Shown here piece after piece: positions 46,945 through 56,552 of a DNA stretch of 64,000 nucleotides. The DNA is from Prochlorococcus sp. AG-335-I21 (GTDB taxonomy: Bacteria > Cyanobacteriota > Cyanobacteriia > PCC-6307 > Cyanobiaceae). The DNA is taken from assembly GCA_003282225.1 (NCBI GenBank), contig QBZO01000002.1, forward strand, positions 1 to 64,000, read 5' to 3'. The translations under genes and the position numbers were made by a program. Positions within the stretch are counted from its first letter, which is position 1; the number at the start of each line of letters is the position of its first letter. Under the pieces are notes generated by a model. The model did not search any database and was not told where the DNA came from. It was given only the letters and a program-made list of their open reading frames with translations.

Positions 46945-48299
46945 TTGGAAGAATTGTTTTTATTTTCTAAAATTCTCCATACTTTTACCAATGAATCTTG
47001 GTTACCAATATTTCCAGGAAATGTCACGATTGGAAGATTCTCATCATTTTCAAGTTTGAAAGTAACTAAAGAAACCCCAGTAATTATTTGTCCTTGCAAA
47101 TAAACATAATTTGCTTTAAATCCATTACTGAGAATTACATTTGATGTGATTCCCCCTTTAGATACTAAATACCCTATTTCATTTTTCAAACCTGAAACTA
47201 ATTCAGAAATAAAATGAGCAAGAGAATTATAAAAATTCACTTGCTCATCGTTGTTACCTAGAGAAACTTCTTTTCTTGAGGTAAATAAAACGGGAGTATT
47301 TTCTTGTTTTAATATGGACCTGATTTGAGCTAACAATTTGTTTTTAAACAAAACCAATTGATCCTGATTACTTTTTAATTTAGAAATTCTGAGAAATTCA
47401 AAAACATCCAATTCTATCGGTATACAGTCACTTATTTCTAAAAATTCCTTTAGTTGCATTGTTGAAAGCTCTACATAAGATCCAATTACTAAAAATCCTG
47501 GAAGTAATTTTTTTTCACGATTTTTTCTTCTAATAAGGGAGTAAAAAAATGGTTCTTTAGGATTATCTTTTATAGCAGAAATTGAACTTATAAAACTTGC
47601 AGCGGTCCTAAAGAGAAATTTCTTTTGTTTAATTAATTTTTTTATTGATAATGAAAACTTTTTAAGTTGTGAATAATTCTCAATATCAACAATTACATGA
47701 GAATTTTCTTTTAAATTTCTGATCTTATTAAAAACAATATTATTTTCTTTACTTTCAAGAACTTTTAATTCGGATATTTTTAAATTTTGAATATCATTAA
47801 ATTTAATTTGAGATTTACATTTCTGAAATAATAATTGTTTGACATTACTTGTTTTGTATCCAAAAATTTTATCTTTGGCAAAAATCGTTTGACTTACAGG
47901 AACATTATCAACAAAGTGATCTCCATCAATTGTCATTCTTTTACCTTCAATAAATGCTGGAATATGGAAAGTAGCGTCAAAAGGTCCTAAGCAATCATTC
48001 ATAATTTTAGGCTCTAAAAAATTATGGCCACGAAGAGTGGAATCACCTCTACTTACAAAAATAAATTCCTCTTTGTATGATTCCTTTGAGATAACTTTTT
48101 TAAGAGCATTACAAATTTCTACTAATCTTAATTTTGCGTCATCTTCTGATAAAGACCTAGTATTGGACAAAATGAAAAATAAATTAGATTTGCTTTTAAA
48201 TCCTTTGATTAAAGTCGAATAATCCCATTTCAGAAGCAATAAACAATTATTTACTGTTTGAGAACCTGTTGGATCATCATCGATCACTATAACTTTCAT
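46941..48299 (-). CDS. Four-carbon acid sugar kinase family protein (DUF1537)
   Basis: A 452-residue protein with the N-terminal substrate-domain opening VIDDDPTGSQTVNNCLLLLKWD, FVSRGDSTLRGHNFLEP and ATFHIPAFIEGKRMTIDGDHFVDN, and the C-terminal nucleotide-binding segment LVSKGGITSNVIL with IVTFPGNIGN. Characterised relatives phosphorylate D-erythronate, threonate or denbinobin-like sugar acids. No partner catabolic genes are seen here, so the substrate is unknown. It overlaps icd's end by 4 bp in convergent orientation. Confidence 0.82.
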   Translation of the reverse strand: MKVIVIDDDPTGSQTVNNCLLLLKWDYSTLIKGFKSKSNLFFILSNTRSLSEDDAKLRLVEICNALKKVISKESYKEEFIFVSRGDSTLRGHNFLEPKIMNDCLGPFDATFHIPAFIEGKRMTIDGDHFVDNVPVSQTIFAKDKIFGYKTSNVKQLLFQKCKSQIKFNDIQNLKISELKVLESKENNIVFNKIRNLKENSHVIVDIENYSQLKKFSLSIKKLIKQKKFLFRTAASFISSISAIKDNPKEPFFYSLIRRKNREKKLLPGFLVIGSYVELSTMQLKEFLEISDCIPIELDVFEFLRISKLKSNQDQLVLFKNKLLAQIRSILKQENTPVLFTSRKEVSLGNNDEQVNFYNSLAHFISELVSGLKNEIGYLVSKGGITSNVILSNGFKANYVYLQGQIITGVSLVTFKLENDENLPIVTFPGNIGNQDSLVKVWRILENKNNSSN

Positions 48300-48311
48300 A
48301 ATTATCAGTAG

Positions 48312-49166
48312 TTACTTCAAAGTATTTATTAGTATTGAGGCATCTAATATTTGGGAGGAATTTGGAGGAATCGAAATTTTCCTTAATCCATTAACTAAAG
48401 AATTACGTGGACTAGTCCATGGCTCAAGACATACCATTTTCCTAGGAGGATCACTCCAAATCACACCCAAATTAAAAGGCGAAGGATGCAATAAAGTAAT
48501 TTGTCTTTTAAAAAAATTATCTCGGAAAGAAATTCTTCCTGAGGTATACATAAGTAAATCAATTCCATTATTAATATTTTTTAACTCGTCAAAAGTATTT
48601 CTCAAGCAATTATTTTTTTGATCCTGACAATTTAGCGGGTTATCTATAAAATTTAAGTTTTTAAAATCTGAAATATTAAGATAAGGATGTAATCCAAAAT
48701 TTATTGGCATCTCAATATTAGTTTTGTTCTCAATGTTAATAATAAATTTTAAGCAATTAATTTTTAAAGAAACCTCAATTTTGAGCTCAAAATTAAATGG
48801 ATAAAAAGTTTTTGTTTTTTCAGTATCCTGTAAAATTAAAAAAAGAGAATTTTTTTTCTTATTTAGACAGTATTGCCATTGCAAATCCCTTGCAAAACCA
48901 TGTTGCATAAATGGCATATAATTTTTTCCAAATAAAGAATTGGGGATATCAAGATTTCCACAAATTGGAAATAGAATTGGGATTCCTCCCCTGATACTTT
49001 TTGTTTTATCAATAAATCTTTTTTCATCAAAATATAATATTTCTCTCCCTTCAGAAACCCAGTTGGTTATAAGCCCACCCCTCTTAGGACAAAATTTAAT
49101 ATAATTTTTTTCGTCTAATTGAAAAAGATAAATACCTTTTTTATTATCAACGGAATTAACTTTCAC
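48312..49166 (-). CDS. Aldose 1-epimerase-like (galactose mutarotase superfamily) protein
   Basis: About 284 residues from a GTG at 49166 (VKVNSVDNKKGIY). The track's start at 49199 overlaps the upstream hydrolase gene by 23 bp and is less likely. Family features are SIRGGIPILFPICGN, QHGFARDLQWQY, NFGLHPYLNIS and ending VCLEPWTSPRNSLVNG. This resembles glucose-6-phosphate 1-epimerase-like YeaD proteins. It probably acts on phosphorylated or free hexoses. It is the middle member of a minus-strand row with the hydrolase and the DUF1537 kinase. Confidence 0.75.
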   Translation of the reverse strand: MKVNSVDNKKGIYLFQLDEKNYIKFCPKRGGLITNWVSEGREILYFDEKRFIDKTKSIRGGIPILFPICGNLDIPNSLFGKNYMPFMQHGFARDLQWQYCLNKKKNSLFLILQDTEKTKTFYPFNFELKIEVSLKINCLKFIINIENKTNIEMPINFGLHPYLNISDFKNLNFIDNPLNCQDQKNNCLRNTFDELKNINNGIDLLMYTSGRISFRDNFFKRQITLLHPSPFNLGVIWSDPPRKMVCLEPWTSPRNSLVNGLRKISIPPNSSQILDASILINTLK

Positions 49167-49176
49167 AAAAATCTCT

Positions 49177-50082
49177 CTACAAAGAATCAATCCAATCAAG
49201 TATTTGTTGATTAACTAATTCGGGGACTTCATCATGAGGACAATGACCAGCATCAAGAATCACTTCTTTAGTATTTTCAGGAGCATATTTTTTATAAAGA
49301 AGTCTTTTGCTTGCTGTGTTCATCCAAGGATCTTTACCTCCCCATAGGAGTAAAAGTGGAGATTTCAACTTTTTGAACAATTTATCAAATGGTTCTCCTT
49401 GGACACCTGCAGGATTGAAAACACTTTTAAAAACGTTGAAGGCTCCTGGATCAAGCGAAGGTTTTCTAATTGAATCAATAAGATAATCATCAACATTAGT
49501 TTGGTTTTTATAAACATTGTTTAATGCTTTTTTTATATTGACTCTGCGTCTCATGCTTTCAAATATAGTTCTTTGAAGAAAAATATTACCTCGCAAAAAT
49601 GTTTCAAAGAAAGTTTTTAAAGATCTTTGTAAAAGGCTGTTATTTGATACTTTTTCTTCACTAAACATTCCAGCAGCATTAAGTAGCACTACTCCAGCAG
49701 ATAATTCTTTTAGTTCTGCACTTGCTGCTAGAGATGCATACCCACCTAAAGAATTACCAACAATAAATGTTGGTTTTTTAATTACTTCTTTCACATATGT
49801 TGCAACTTGATCTTTCCAAAGATGACTTGAATACTGGACATCTGTTGGCTTGGGACTTTTTCCAAACCCCAAAAGATCTATTGCATGAACTTCATATTTA
49901 TCACTCAAAACAGGGATATTAAAACGCCAATGATCAGTGGAAGCTCCAAAACCATGTATCAACAAAATTGCACATGATTTTGCACTTTCTTCTTTAGGTT
50001 TTGCAGTAATAGTGTGTATTGGATAATTCAAAAAATTCCATGCATAATTTACCTCATCACTTATAAGCGCTGGTTTTTCCAT
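49177..50082 (-). CDS. Alpha/beta-fold hydrolase
   Basis: A 301-residue hydrolase with oxyanion-side motif LLIHGFGASTDHW, nucleophile elbow FIVGNSLGGYAS, acid segment LLWGGKDPWM and catalytic His DAGHCPHDEVPELV. Plant and cyanobacterial homologues include chlorophyll/pheophytin-related esterases, but the substrate cannot be told from the sequence. It follows the antiporter gene by 42 bp on the same strand. Confidence 0.88.
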   Translation of the reverse strand: MEKPALISDEVNYAWNFLNYPIHTITAKPKEESAKSCAILLIHGFGASTDHWRFNIPVLSDKYEVHAIDLLGFGKSPKPTDVQYSSHLWKDQVATYVKEVIKKPTFIVGNSLGGYASLAASAELKELSAGVVLLNAAGMFSEEKVSNNSLLQRSLKTFFETFLRGNIFLQRTIFESMRRRVNIKKALNNVYKNQTNVDDYLIDSIRKPSLDPGAFNVFKSVFNPAGVQGEPFDKLFKKLKSPLLLLWGGKDPWMNTASKRLLYKKYAPENTKEVILDAGHCPHDEVPELVNQQILDWIDSL

Positions 50083-50124
50083 TTAATAAATAATTATATT
50101 TGTTGATTCTAATAAAATTATTCG

Positions 50125-51492
50125 TTAAAGAAGACCTACTGGATCAGCAGCAACATCATCTGAAATTTTATTATCACCACCGGGGGGCTTATCTTTCAAA
50201 ACAATTCTTAAAAGAACAGGAGCTAGGAATGTCGTTCCAATGACCATTAATAAAATTGCCGCCTCAAGGGATGGAGTTAAAAGCTTAGCGCTTGTTCCTA
50301 ATCCAAGAAAAATTAATCCCACTTCTCCTCTAGGCATCATTCCTAAACCTACAACTAATCTGTTTGTAGGCTTATCACTTGAGAAAACCCATCCAGCAGC
50401 AATTTTTCCAATAATTGCAACGACTAATAAAAATCCTGCTACTACAAGAGCAGACCTACTTGCTGGGTCAAGTGGATTAATAACTGATAAATCCATACCA
50501 GCACCTACCAATACGAAAAAGATGGTGGCGAATAATGAAACCAATGGCAAAACTGATTGCTGGATAGCATGGTTATTTTTGGAACTACTAAGAATTAAAC
50601 CAGCAGCAAAAGCTCCTAAAGCTGCTTCAAGACCTATCGCTGTAGCTACAAAACAACATAAAACAAGTATTACAAAAGAGGCTACAACTACTGCTCCAGG
50701 TGCTTTCAATCTATCAAGAAGCCAATCAAATCCAGGAGCTGCTGTACGACTTAATGCAATAGCAGCAATTACAAATACGACAGCTGCTGCAACTAATTTA
50801 ACTATTGGAGCTATTTCTAAGGAACCTCCAGCAGCAAGAGCTACAACCACAGCTAGAATGACAATGCCTAAAATATCGTCTAGAACTGCTGCTCCAATAA
50901 CGATTTGACCTTCCCTAGTTTTTAAATACCCTAATTCGCCAAAAACACTTGCTGTAATACCAATACTCGTAGCCGTCATTGATGCTCCTGCAAATACTGC
51001 TGGAATAAGATCTACCTGGAAAATAAACATTAATCCAAAAGTACCAAAAGCAAAAGGCAAAATTACACCTGCCATAGCAACTGTAAAAGCTTGCGCACCA
51101 ACTGCAACTAATTCTTCTAATTCACTTTCTAATCCTGTTAAGAAAAGAAGCGCATATAATCCAAGTGTCGCAACAGCTTGAAGAGAAGGAAAACTTTCAA
51201 AATAGACATCAGGAACAACTTCTGGAGGTATTGATGCCAAAGAACTTATTACGTTTACCAATCCTTGATTTAATTCTGTATGAGCAGAGGGTGGTATTAA
51301 TAAATGGAAACCAGATGCTCCAATAACAACCCCTGCTAAAAGCTCTCCAACAATAGTAGGTAAACTTAGTCTTACTAATACTTCCGCTAATGCTCTGGCA
51401 GCTAAAAATATCAATAGAAATCTAATTACTCCGATGAGCGTCTCAGCAACTTCTAAATCATGTGCACTTAATTCAGCAAGTAAAGGATACAT
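50125..51492 (-). CDS. Cation:proton antiporter (CPA2/NapA type)
   Basis: A 455-residue membrane protein with about 12 helices. Landmarks are PTIVGELLAGVVIGASGFHLL, LYALLFLTGLESELEEL, GASMTATSIGITASVFGELG, IVIGAAVLDDILGIVILAVV (the Asp-Asp pair of the ion site), LEAALGAFAAGLILSSS and GLGMMPRGEVGLIFLGLG. It probably exchanges Na+ or K+ for H+ across the plasma or thylakoid membrane, important in seawater. There is no TrkA-N domain. It is divergent from glgP. Confidence 0.9.
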   Translation of the reverse strand: MYPLLAELSAHDLEVAETLIGVIRFLLIFLAARALAEVLVRLSLPTIVGELLAGVVIGASGFHLLIPPSAHTELNQGLVNVISSLASIPPEVVPDVYFESFPSLQAVATLGLYALLFLTGLESELEELVAVGAQAFTVAMAGVILPFAFGTFGLMFIFQVDLIPAVFAGASMTATSIGITASVFGELGYLKTREGQIVIGAAVLDDILGIVILAVVVALAAGGSLEIAPIVKLVAAAVVFVIAAIALSRTAAPGFDWLLDRLKAPGAVVVASFVILVLCCFVATAIGLEAALGAFAAGLILSSSKNNHAIQQSVLPLVSLFATIFFVLVGAGMDLSVINPLDPASRSALVVAGFLLVVAIIGKIAAGWVFSSDKPTNRLVVGLGMMPRGEVGLIFLGLGTSAKLLTPSLEAAILLMVIGTTFLAPVLLRIVLKDKPPGGDNKISDDVAADPVGLL

Positions 51493-51645
51493 TTTAAATG
51501 CGAGAAAATTTAAACTATCTAATTGGAAGATAGTTTATGGAGGGCCCACTTTACCAAGTATGTAAAAAAAAGCAAAAATACTCAACAAGTGTGGATCTGA
51601 AGGTACAACAAAGAATTTATATAAAAACTGGCTAATGTCATATAT

Positions 51646-54192
51646 ATGTCAAATCTAATGAACTCCAACGAACCCTTTGATCTACGCTTGCCTACTCCAG
51701 GCTGCTATCTAGATCCTGAGAAAGCTGGCATGGATTCTGATGCGCTCTTTAAAGGAATGACAGAGCACTTATTCTTTAGTCTTGGCAAATTAGCAACTTC
51801 CGCTAGTCCTCATGACTTATATATGGCGCTGAGTTACGCTGTTAAGGATAGATTAATGACAAGATATTTAGCTAGTCAAGAAGTAATAAGAAAAAAGCCC
51901 CAAAAAACAGTTGCTTACTTATCTGCGGAATTTTTAATCGGCCCACAATTAAGTAATAATTTATTAAATCTTGGGATAACACAAGAAGCAGAAGATGCCT
52001 TAAAAAGGTTTGGAGTAGAATCACTACCAACAATTCTTGAAGTAGAAGAAGAGCCTGGCCTAGGTAATGGTGGCCTTGGAAGACTTGCAGCATGTTATAT
52101 GGAGTCTTTAGCTTCGTTACAGGTACCTGCTGTTGGTTATGGTATTAGATATGAATTCGGTATATTTAACCAGTTAATACGAGATGGTTGGCAAGTTGAG
52201 GTGACTGATAAATGGCTTAAAGGTGGTTGGCCATGGGAATTACCACAACCTGATGAATCATGTTTTGTTGGTTTTGGGGGACGAACTGAAAGTTATAGAG
52301 ACGATAAAGGTAAATATCGATCAAGATGGGTTCCCTCAGAACATGCAATTGGTGTTCCTCATGATGTTCCAGTATTAGGCTACAGAGTAAATACCTGCGA
52401 CAGATTAAGATTATGGAGAGCTGATGCAACAGAGAGTTTTGACTTTTATGCTTTTAATATTGGTGATTACTATGGTGCGGTAGAAGAAAAAGTTGCCTCT
52501 GAAACTCTATCTAAAGTTCTTTATCCAAATGATGGAACTGATGAAGGAAGAAGACTAAGGCTCAAACAACAACACTTCTTTGTCAGTTGTTCTCTCCAAG
52601 ATATGTTGAGAAGTCTTGAAAAAAGATCTATCCCCATAACAGAATTTGCCAAACATTGGACCGTTCAATTGAATGATACACATCCAGCAATTGCAGTTGC
52701 TGAGTTAATGCGTCTACTAATTGATCAGTATCATATAGGTTGGGAAAAAGCATGGAATATAACTACTTCATCAGTAGCATATACAAACCATACATTGCTT
52801 CCTGAAGCATTGGAGAAATGGGATTTAAGTCTATTTAGTGATTTACTTCCCCGTCATTTAGAAATTATTTACGAAATAAATTGGAGGTTTTTACAACAAT
52901 TAAGGCTTCGTTACCCAGGTGATGACAAGATTCTACAAAAACTTTCTATTATTGATGAAGAAGGTTCCAAGTCAGTGAGAATGGCTCATTTAGCTACTAT
53001 CGGAGCTCATCATATTAATGGTGTTGCTGCACTTCACTCTGACCTAATCAAAAGACAGCTTCTCCCAGAGTTTGCAGAGCTATGGCCTGAAAAATTTACT
53101 AATGTAACTAATGGAGTAACTCCTAGAAGATGGGTTGCATTAGCAAATCCATCTTTATCTAATTTGTTAGAAAAAGAAGTTGGTCCAGATTGGATTACTA
53201 ATATGGAACTACTTAAAAAATTAGAAAAGAAAAAAGATGATGCAAATTTCCTTCAGGAATTTGAGGAAACTAAATTGCTTGGAAAACGAAAGTTGGCAAG
53301 TTTTATTCATACAAAAACAGGAATTCTTGTTGACCCATCAAGTCTTTTTGACGTCCAAGTTAAAAGGATCCATCAATATAAAAGACAACATTTAAACGCT
53401 CTGCAAATTATTGCTCAGTATTTAAGAATCAAAAATGGTGTAAGTAACTATAAAGCTCCGAGAACAGTTATTTTTGGAGGGAAGGCTGCTCCAGGTTACT
53501 TTATGGCTAAATTAATTATCAGATTTATTAACGGCATCGCTGATGTAGTTAATTCGGATCCTGATATGGAAGGTCTTTTAAGAGTAGTTTTCTTACCAGA
53601 CTATAATGTCAAACTTGGGGAAATAGTTTATCCAGCAACAGACCTTTCTGAGCAAATTTCAACTGCTGGTAAAGAAGCATCAGGCACAGGAAATATGAAA
53701 TTTGCAATGAACGGAGCTTTAACTATAGGAACTCTTGACGGAGCAAATGTAGAGTTAAGAGATCTTGTAAAAAAAGAAAATTTCTTTCTTTTCGGAAAGA
53801 CTGAAAGTGAAATAATGAATTTAAAAAATAATAGTTATTCTCCCAAGACTTTCATTGAGAAATGTCCTGAATTAAAAGAAGTGATTCGTTTAATCGAAAT
53901 TGGCCATTTTAGCAATGGAGATAAAGAATTATTCAAACCTTTATTAAATAGTTTGACTGGAAATGATCCATTTTTTGTAATGGCTGATTTCGAAGACTAT
54001 TTAAACAAACAAGATGAAGTTAGTAACTTCTGGAATAATAAAAAAGCGTGGAATAAAATGGCTCTATTAAATACTGCAAGATCAGGATATTTTTCTTCAG
54101 ACAGATCTATAAGAGAATATTGCGAATCAATTTGGAAAGTTTCACCTATGCCAGTTGAAATTACATGTGATATTGAAGAAGTAACTACTTAA
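51646..54192 (+). CDS. glgP: Glycogen phosphorylase
   Basis: An 848-residue enzyme releasing glucose-1-phosphate from glycogen, the night-time carbon store. It has VEEEPGLGNGGLGRLAACYMES, QLNDTHPAIAVAELMRLL, DVQVKRIHQYKRQHLNAL and the PLP-lysine segment EASGTGNMKFAMNGALTIGTLDGANVE. The length is typical. A second ATG five codons in is a possible alternative start. The 153-bp upstream region is shared divergently with the antiporter. Confidence 0.97.
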   Translation: MSNLMNSNEPFDLRLPTPGCYLDPEKAGMDSDALFKGMTEHLFFSLGKLATSASPHDLYMALSYAVKDRLMTRYLASQEVIRKKPQKTVAYLSAEFLIGPQLSNNLLNLGITQEAEDALKRFGVESLPTILEVEEEPGLGNGGLGRLAACYMESLASLQVPAVGYGIRYEFGIFNQLIRDGWQVEVTDKWLKGGWPWELPQPDESCFVGFGGRTESYRDDKGKYRSRWVPSEHAIGVPHDVPVLGYRVNTCDRLRLWRADATESFDFYAFNIGDYYGAVEEKVASETLSKVLYPNDGTDEGRRLRLKQQHFFVSCSLQDMLRSLEKRSIPITEFAKHWTVQLNDTHPAIAVAELMRLLIDQYHIGWEKAWNITTSSVAYTNHTLLPEALEKWDLSLFSDLLPRHLEIIYEINWRFLQQLRLRYPGDDKILQKLSIIDEEGSKSVRMAHLATIGAHHINGVAALHSDLIKRQLLPEFAELWPEKFTNVTNGVTPRRWVALANPSLSNLLEKEVGPDWITNMELLKKLEKKKDDANFLQEFEETKLLGKRKLASFIHTKTGILVDPSSLFDVQVKRIHQYKRQHLNALQIIAQYLRIKNGVSNYKAPRTVIFGGKAAPGYFMAKLIIRFINGIADVVNSDPDMEGLLRVVFLPDYNVKLGEIVYPATDLSEQISTAGKEASGTGNMKFAMNGALTIGTLDGANVELRDLVKKENFFLFGKTESEIMNLKNNSYSPKTFIEKCPELKEVIRLIEIGHFSNGDKELFKPLLNSLTGNDPFFVMADFEDYLNKQDEVSNFWNNKKAWNKMALLNTARSGYFSSDRSIREYCESIWKVSPMPVEITCDIEEVTT

Positions 54193-54294
54193 AGTTATTC
54201 TTATCGGGTAAATCTGGTGTTTGATGCAATAATCTATTTAATATTAATCTATTAAAATTAAGTAGATCAGGAGCTAACTTTTTAGAAATTTTTT

Positions 54295-54532
54295 TTATTC
54301 AACTTCTACATTTTTATCAACTTTAATATCCAAAATCCTCTCCATAAAAGCTTAAATAGAGTATAAATAAGCATTTACATTTTCAAGTCCTTCTATTGCA
54401 TCTGTAATTTATATCAGAAATATGTTTATTATTTTCAACAGATTTATTTTTAATATCTTTATCAGATAATTGATTATGTCGTTCTTCTGTAACTTTGCTG
54501 AAAAAAATTCCAAAAGATTGGATGGAAGCCTA
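54295..54532 (-). pseudogene. Decayed gene remnant
   Basis: On the minus strand one frame reads SIQSFGIFFSKVTEERHNQL, then SDKDIKNKSVENNKHISDI. A shifted frame continues TDAIEGLENVNAYLYSI, meets an in-frame TAA, and goes on AFMERILDIKVDKNVEVE to a final stop at 54295. This amounts to one frameshift and one premature stop across an otherwise protein-like stretch of about 75 residues. I do not recognise the parent family. Confidence 0.4.
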
Positions 54533-54538
54533 GTTTAA

Positions 54539-54661
54539 TTACTGTTGGTGTTTGAAAGTAGGAAATTCTCGAATAAAAAGATCATGCTCTTTATAAAATT
54601 TCTGACAATCAAAACATTGACATGGTTCTTCTTTCAAAAGAATAAATAACTCTGATTCATA
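54539..54661 (-). CDS. Possible small Cys-motif protein, unclear start
   Basis: An open frame just after the 110-residue gene reads ESELFILLKEEPCQCFDCQK, then FYKEHDLFIREFPTFKHQQ and stop. It has no ATG or GTG; a TTG (giving about 32 residues) is the only usual alternative. C-x-C-x2-C resembles a metal-binding knuckle. It may be a real small gene, or the tail of a decayed one together with the remnant next to it. Confidence 0.35.
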   Translation of the reverse strand, partial: YESELFILLKEEPCQCFDCQKFYKEHDLFIREFPTFKHQQ

Positions 54662-54669
54662 TCATTACA

Positions 54670-55002
54670 TTATTTAGGCACAATTTTAGGACCATCAAAT
54701 AATTCGTCATTTTCATCGAGAGAGTCTGGACTATCAGGCAAAGGAATTTCAATACTAGTCACCAAATTAATAACATCTCTTAATCTCATTGAGTCTGCAA
54801 ACCATCCCATTGCTTGTTCAGCATCTCCTCTCTTTTCTGCATCATTTGCTTGGTCTTCATGAGCTTCTGCTAATAAAGTAAGCCAACAAAGGCATCTTGC
54901 TTGAACTATAGACAGATCTAGATCATTAGGTTGAGATTTAGAAATACGTTCATGCTCTTGCTGAATTAAGAGTTTTAAACGCATATCGTGCAGCTTAGCC
55001 AT
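54670..55002 (-). CDS. Conserved cyanobacterial hypothetical protein (110 aa)
   Basis: No known function. It is mostly helical: MAKLHDMRLKLLIQQEHERI, then DLSIVQARCLCWLTLLAEAHEDQANDAEKRGDAEQAMGWFADSMRLRDVINLV, then an acidic Pro-rich tail. The middle resembles a TPR-like helical pair but is too short to call. It lies 79 bp downstream of tRNA-Arg(CCT) on the same strand. Confidence 0.65.
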   Translation of the reverse strand: MAKLHDMRLKLLIQQEHERISKSQPNDLDLSIVQARCLCWLTLLAEAHEDQANDAEKRGDAEQAMGWFADSMRLRDVINLVTSIEIPLPDSPDSLDENDELFDGPKIVPK

Positions 55003-55081
55003 AAAAGCTTAATTACTAATTACACGCTAGCTAGAGAGTTGAAAATATGCACGCATACTACATATAGTTTATCAACTGAAA

Positions 55082-55155
<74 letters not shown>

Positions 55156-55191
55156 AAGAGATGTTTTTTGGGTTAATAAGCATTATGCTAA

Positions 55192-55569
55192 GTGAAAGCA
55201 GGAGAGGCAATCGCAAAAATGTTTTATTTTGTTTTGAAAATAAATCTTTTTGAGGAAAGTCCGGGCTCCCATATGGTCAGGCTTGCTGGGTAATTCCCAG
55301 TGCGGGTAACCGTGAGGATAGTGCCACAGAAACATACCGCCTAATACTTTATGTATGGCAAGGGTGCAAGGGTGCGGTAAGAGCGCACCAGCAACATTGA
55401 GAAGTGTTGGCTAGGTAAACCCCGGCTGGGTGCAAGGCTAAGTAGATTTATGACCATTAAAAAATCTACTTTTAAGCGCCGCTTGAGGCTGTGAAGTAAT
55501 TCCAGTCCTAGATAGATGATTGCCCATCTTATTAAGATGAACAGAACCCGGCTTATGACCTGCTTTCTA
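55192..55569 (+). ncRNA. rnpB: RNase P RNA
   Basis: The catalytic RNA that matures tRNA 5' ends. Conserved blocks in order are GAGGAAAGTCCGGGCTCCC, CCACAGAAACATACCGCC, GGTAAACCCCGGCTGGGTGC, TAGATAGATGATTGCC and ACAGAACCCGGCTTATGACC. The terminal P1 stem pairs GAAAGCAGG with CCTGCTTTC, which sets the ends to within a few bases. It is divergent from tRNA-Arg(CCT) and sits just upstream of rnc, so two RNA-processing genes are neighbours. The minus-strand ORF at 55341-55583 is spurious. Confidence 0.95.
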
Positions 55570-55592
55570 CTTAATGAAAACACTTAATTTAT

Positions 55593-56342
55593 ATGGTTAA
55601 CTTAATTGATGACAAAAGACTTGAAGAGATTATTAAGTTTTTAAATTCGCTTGACATAAACTCAAAAAGATTTAGCAAAATTATCAACCAAAAAGATAAA
55701 TTAATACTTCATACTTTCAATGAAGCATTAACACATTCCTCCGCAAACAAGATAGTTAATTATGAAAAATTGGAATTCTTTGGGGATGCTGTTCTCAGAT
55801 TATCAGCATCAGATTTTATAGAAAGGACATATAATGAGATGAGTGTAGGTACAAGATCAGAACTAAGATCTCAAATAGTAAGTGATGAATGGTTAACCGA
55901 ATTAGGTAAAAAAATATTTATAGAAAAAGTAATAATAAAAGGTCCAAAAGCAATGGGTGATGAGAATTCAAAAGATACAATAATAGCTGAAACTAGTGAA
56001 GCATTAATTGGCGCAATATATAAGTGTTTTAATTCAATATGTGAAGTCAATATATGGTTAGATAATTTTTGGAAAAAAGATGCCGAATTATATTTAAAAG
56101 CACCACATAAATACAATTCCAAGTCAGCTTTACAAGAATGGTGTCAAAGCCAAGGATTTGATTTACCTATTTATAAAATATATGAATTATCACAAAATCA
56201 CGGAGATCCAAAAAGATTCTCTTGTGAAATATACATAAATGGATCTAAAAAAGCTTTCAGCTTTGGGCATTCTCATAAAAAAGCCGAAAAAAATGCTGCA
56301 AGTATTCTGATACAAAAGATTTTCCAGAGAAAGAAAAATTAA
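55593..56342 (+). CDS. rnc: Ribonuclease III
   Basis: A 249-residue double-strand-specific endonuclease for rRNA and mRNA processing. The catalytic signature is NYEKLEFFGDAVLRLSASDFI with the upstream EALTHSSANK, and IIAETSEALIGAIY carries further metal ligands. The C-terminal dsRNA-binding domain runs from YNSKSALQEWCQSQGFDLP to SHKKAEKNAASILIQKI. It follows rnpB by about 24 bp and converges with ndhS (0-bp gap). Confidence 0.95.
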   Translation: MVNLIDDKRLEEIIKFLNSLDINSKRFSKIINQKDKLILHTFNEALTHSSANKIVNYEKLEFFGDAVLRLSASDFIERTYNEMSVGTRSELRSQIVSDEWLTELGKKIFIEKVIIKGPKAMGDENSKDTIIAETSEALIGAIYKCFNSICEVNIWLDNFWKKDAELYLKAPHKYNSKSALQEWCQSQGFDLPIYKIYELSQNHGDPKRFSCEIYINGSKKAFSFGHSHKKAEKNAASILIQKIFQRKKN

Positions 56343-56531
56343 TTATTCAAACAAGTCTAAATTATTTAATTGAAATGTTACTAACTTATCCCAATTGCCT
56401 CCCTCAAAAAGAACAGCTGCAGTTTTATTAGTTACTCTTTGTACAAATCCTTTATAACCTCTATAAATAGAATTAACGTCTTTAACAACTACTATAGAAC
56501 CGGGGAGTATTGGTTTATTCGAAAATTCCAT
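56343..56531 (-). CDS. ndhS: NAD(P)H-quinone oxidoreductase subunit S
   Basis: A 62-residue SH3-like subunit that forms the ferredoxin-binding site of NDH-1. Recognised from [50 protein letters not shown], whose [12 protein letters not shown] is diagnostic. It lies between rnc (convergent) and rimM (divergent, 21 bp between starts). It belongs to the same complex as ndhN. Confidence 0.87.
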   Translation of the reverse strand: MEFSNKPILPGSIVVVKDVNSIYRGYKGFVQRVTNKTAAVLFEGGNWDKLVTFQLNNLDLFE

Positions 56532-56552
56532 GGAAATAATTTACATATAACT

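Larger units (their letters stand above)
54193..54669. other. Gene-free gap holding decayed minus-strand coding
   Basis: The 477 bases between glgP and the 110-residue gene contain no intact track ORF. Two minus-strand remnants are visible and listed separately (54295-54532 and 54539-54661). The rest, 54193-54294, is AT-rich with nothing I can support. Confidence 0.5.

Noticed and set aside
50240-50908. 222-aa plus-strand ORF inside the antiporter gene
   Set aside because: Composition is Ala/Thr/Lys-rich as expected for antisense of a hydrophobic membrane protein; the minus-strand antiporter motifs are unmistakable.
55341-55583. 80-aa minus-strand ORF
   Set aside because: It is the antisense of conserved RNase P RNA segments.
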